Positions 56,774 to 57,334 of a stretch of 57,334 nt of DNA are shown piece after piece. The notes under the pieces were generated by a model. The model was not told the DNA's origin, ran no database searches, and saw nothing but the letters and a program-made list of their open reading frames with translations. The position numbers and the translations under genes were made by a program. The stretch comes from Billgrantia gudaonensis (GTDB lineage: Bacteria; Pseudomonadota; Gammaproteobacteria; Pseudomonadales; Halomonadaceae), in NCBI RefSeq assembly GCF_900100195.1, contig NZ_FNES01000002.1, positions 352,792-410,125 of the forward strand, given 5' to 3'. Numbering within the stretch: position 1 is the stretch's first letter; each line of letters begins with the position of its first letter.

Positions 56774-57334
56774 TCAGTTTTCCCGCTTGCCATCCACCAG
56801 CCGACTCACGCCCAGCGGGTTGCCGTCCTTGAGCGCTTCGGGCAGCAGGTCGCCGGGCAGGTTCTGATAGCACACCGGGCGCAGGAAGCGGTGGATCGCC
56901 GCGCTGCCCACCGAGGTGGTGCGCGAGTCGGACGTGGCCGGGTAGGGCCCGCCGTGGACCATGGCGTGGCACACTTCGACGCCGGTGGGCCAGCCGTTGG
57001 CGAGAATCCGCCCCGCCTTGCGCTCGAGCAGCGGCAGCAGCGAGGTGGCCGCTGGCGCATCGCCGTCGTCCATCTGCAGGGTGGCGGTGAGCTGGCCTTC
57101 CAGGGCTTCGGCCACGCTGCGCATCTGGGCAAGGTCGTCGCACTCGACGATCAGCGAGGCGGCGCCGAACGCCTCGGCGTGGAGCGCCGCGTCAGCGAGG
57201 AAGTCACCGGCACGGGCCGCGAACAGCGCCGCCTGGCACTGATGCGGGCCCTCGCCCGCCTGACCGCGGGCCACTTCCCGCACCTTGGCGTGCCCCGCCA
57301 GGGCGCCGACAGCGTCCGCATAGGCGGCGTGGAT
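56774..57334 (-). CDS. 2,5-dioxovalerate dehydrogenase-like aldehyde dehydrogenase (C-terminal part)
   Basis: The last 186 residues of an aldehyde dehydrogenase; the 5' part lies beyond the right edge. The tail ILANGWPTGVEVCHAMVHGG, PATSDSRTTSVGSAAIHRF and RPVCYQNLPGDLLPEAL is characteristic of NADP-dependent 2-oxoglutarate semialdehyde (2,5-dioxovalerate) dehydrogenases. The enzyme makes 2-oxoglutarate, the end step of non-phosphorylated pentose and aldarate pathways. Together with the FAH-fold dehydratase at 34593-35771 it supports a C5 acid route. Confidence 0.87.
   Translation of the reverse strand: MHAAYADAVGALAGHAKVREVARGQAGEGPHQCQAALFAARAGDFLADAALHAEAFGAASLIVECDDLAQMRSVAEALEGQLTATLQMDDGDAPAATSLLPLLERKAGRILANGWPTGVEVCHAMVHGGPYPATSDSRTTSVGSAAIHRFLRPVCYQNLPGDLLPEALKDGNPLGVSRLVDGKREN

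Overview
The window is a 57-kb, high-GC, densely coding chromosomal segment with acidic proteins. Gene families and layout (glnA–DUF4124–ntrB–ntrC, two TRAP carriers, a TctCBA carrier, a hexuronate/acid-sugar island) suggest a halophilic gammaproteobacterium of the Halomonadaceae (Halomonas-like); this is inferred from gene content only. I see no rRNA, tRNA, CRISPR array, insertion sequence or prophage.

Layout. (i) 0.4–3.6 kb: a cytochrome b561 gene behind a perfect FNR/Anr box, a DUF4202 gene, a C45-type acyltransferase/peptidase and an exported dienelactone hydrolase. (ii) 3.7–12.4 kb: a branched-chain amino-acid type ABC system (binding protein on +, livGFHM on −), a Cache-type chemoreceptor between them, and an SNF-type Na+ symporter. 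(iii) 12.6–15.6 kb: a small unknown protein, typA/bipA and a glycosyltransferase-like gene. (iv) 15.8–20.9 kb: nitrogen control, with glnA behind two NtrC sites and a -24/-12 promoter, then a DUF4124 protein and ntrBC, which has its own NtrC site and -24/-12 promoter. (v) 21.0–26.3 kb: an HMG-CoA lyase family enzyme, a CaiB/BaiF CoA-transferase and a TctC-TctB-TctA carrier, which together look like uptake, CoA activation and cleavage of a C5/C6 di-acid. (vi) 26.3–31.5 kb: housekeeping genes: dGTPase-like HD hydrolase, RNase I-like RNase T2 with Gln in place of the catalytic Glu, NERD protein, Sir2 deacylase, YciH/SUI1 protein and a HAD phosphatase.

(vii) 31.8–57.3 kb is the most interesting part: four operons for sugar-acid catabolism. 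Operon A (−): a FAH-fold 2-keto-3-deoxy-pentonate dehydratase candidate, L-fuconate dehydratase and an FAD-linked hydroxyacid dehydrogenase. Operon B (+): SDR, PdxA2, DUF1537 kinase, TRAP carrier, Ldh-type reductase and GntR regulator, probably for a C4 acid sugar such as D-threonate or D-erythronate. Operon C (−): 2-keto-3-deoxy-L-fuconate dehydrogenase-like SDR, diketo-acid hydrolase (FAH) and a UxaA-family dehydratase. Operon D (+), behind a second GntR regulator: a TRAP carrier, UxaC, an enolase-superfamily ManD, UxuB and UxuA. The window ends inside an aldehyde dehydrogenase of the 2,5-dioxovalerate type.

Read together, fuconate dehydratase could feed two exits. The C6 route (SDR plus FAH) gives pyruvate and lactate. 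The C5 route (XylX/KdaD-like dehydratase plus 2,5-dioxovalerate dehydrogenase) gives 2-oxoglutarate. The hexuronate branch converges on 2-keto-3-deoxygluconate, whose kinase and aldolase are not in this window. TGGTAT/GTATGAC-type palindromes recur in three control regions of the island and may tie the operons to one or both GntR regulators.
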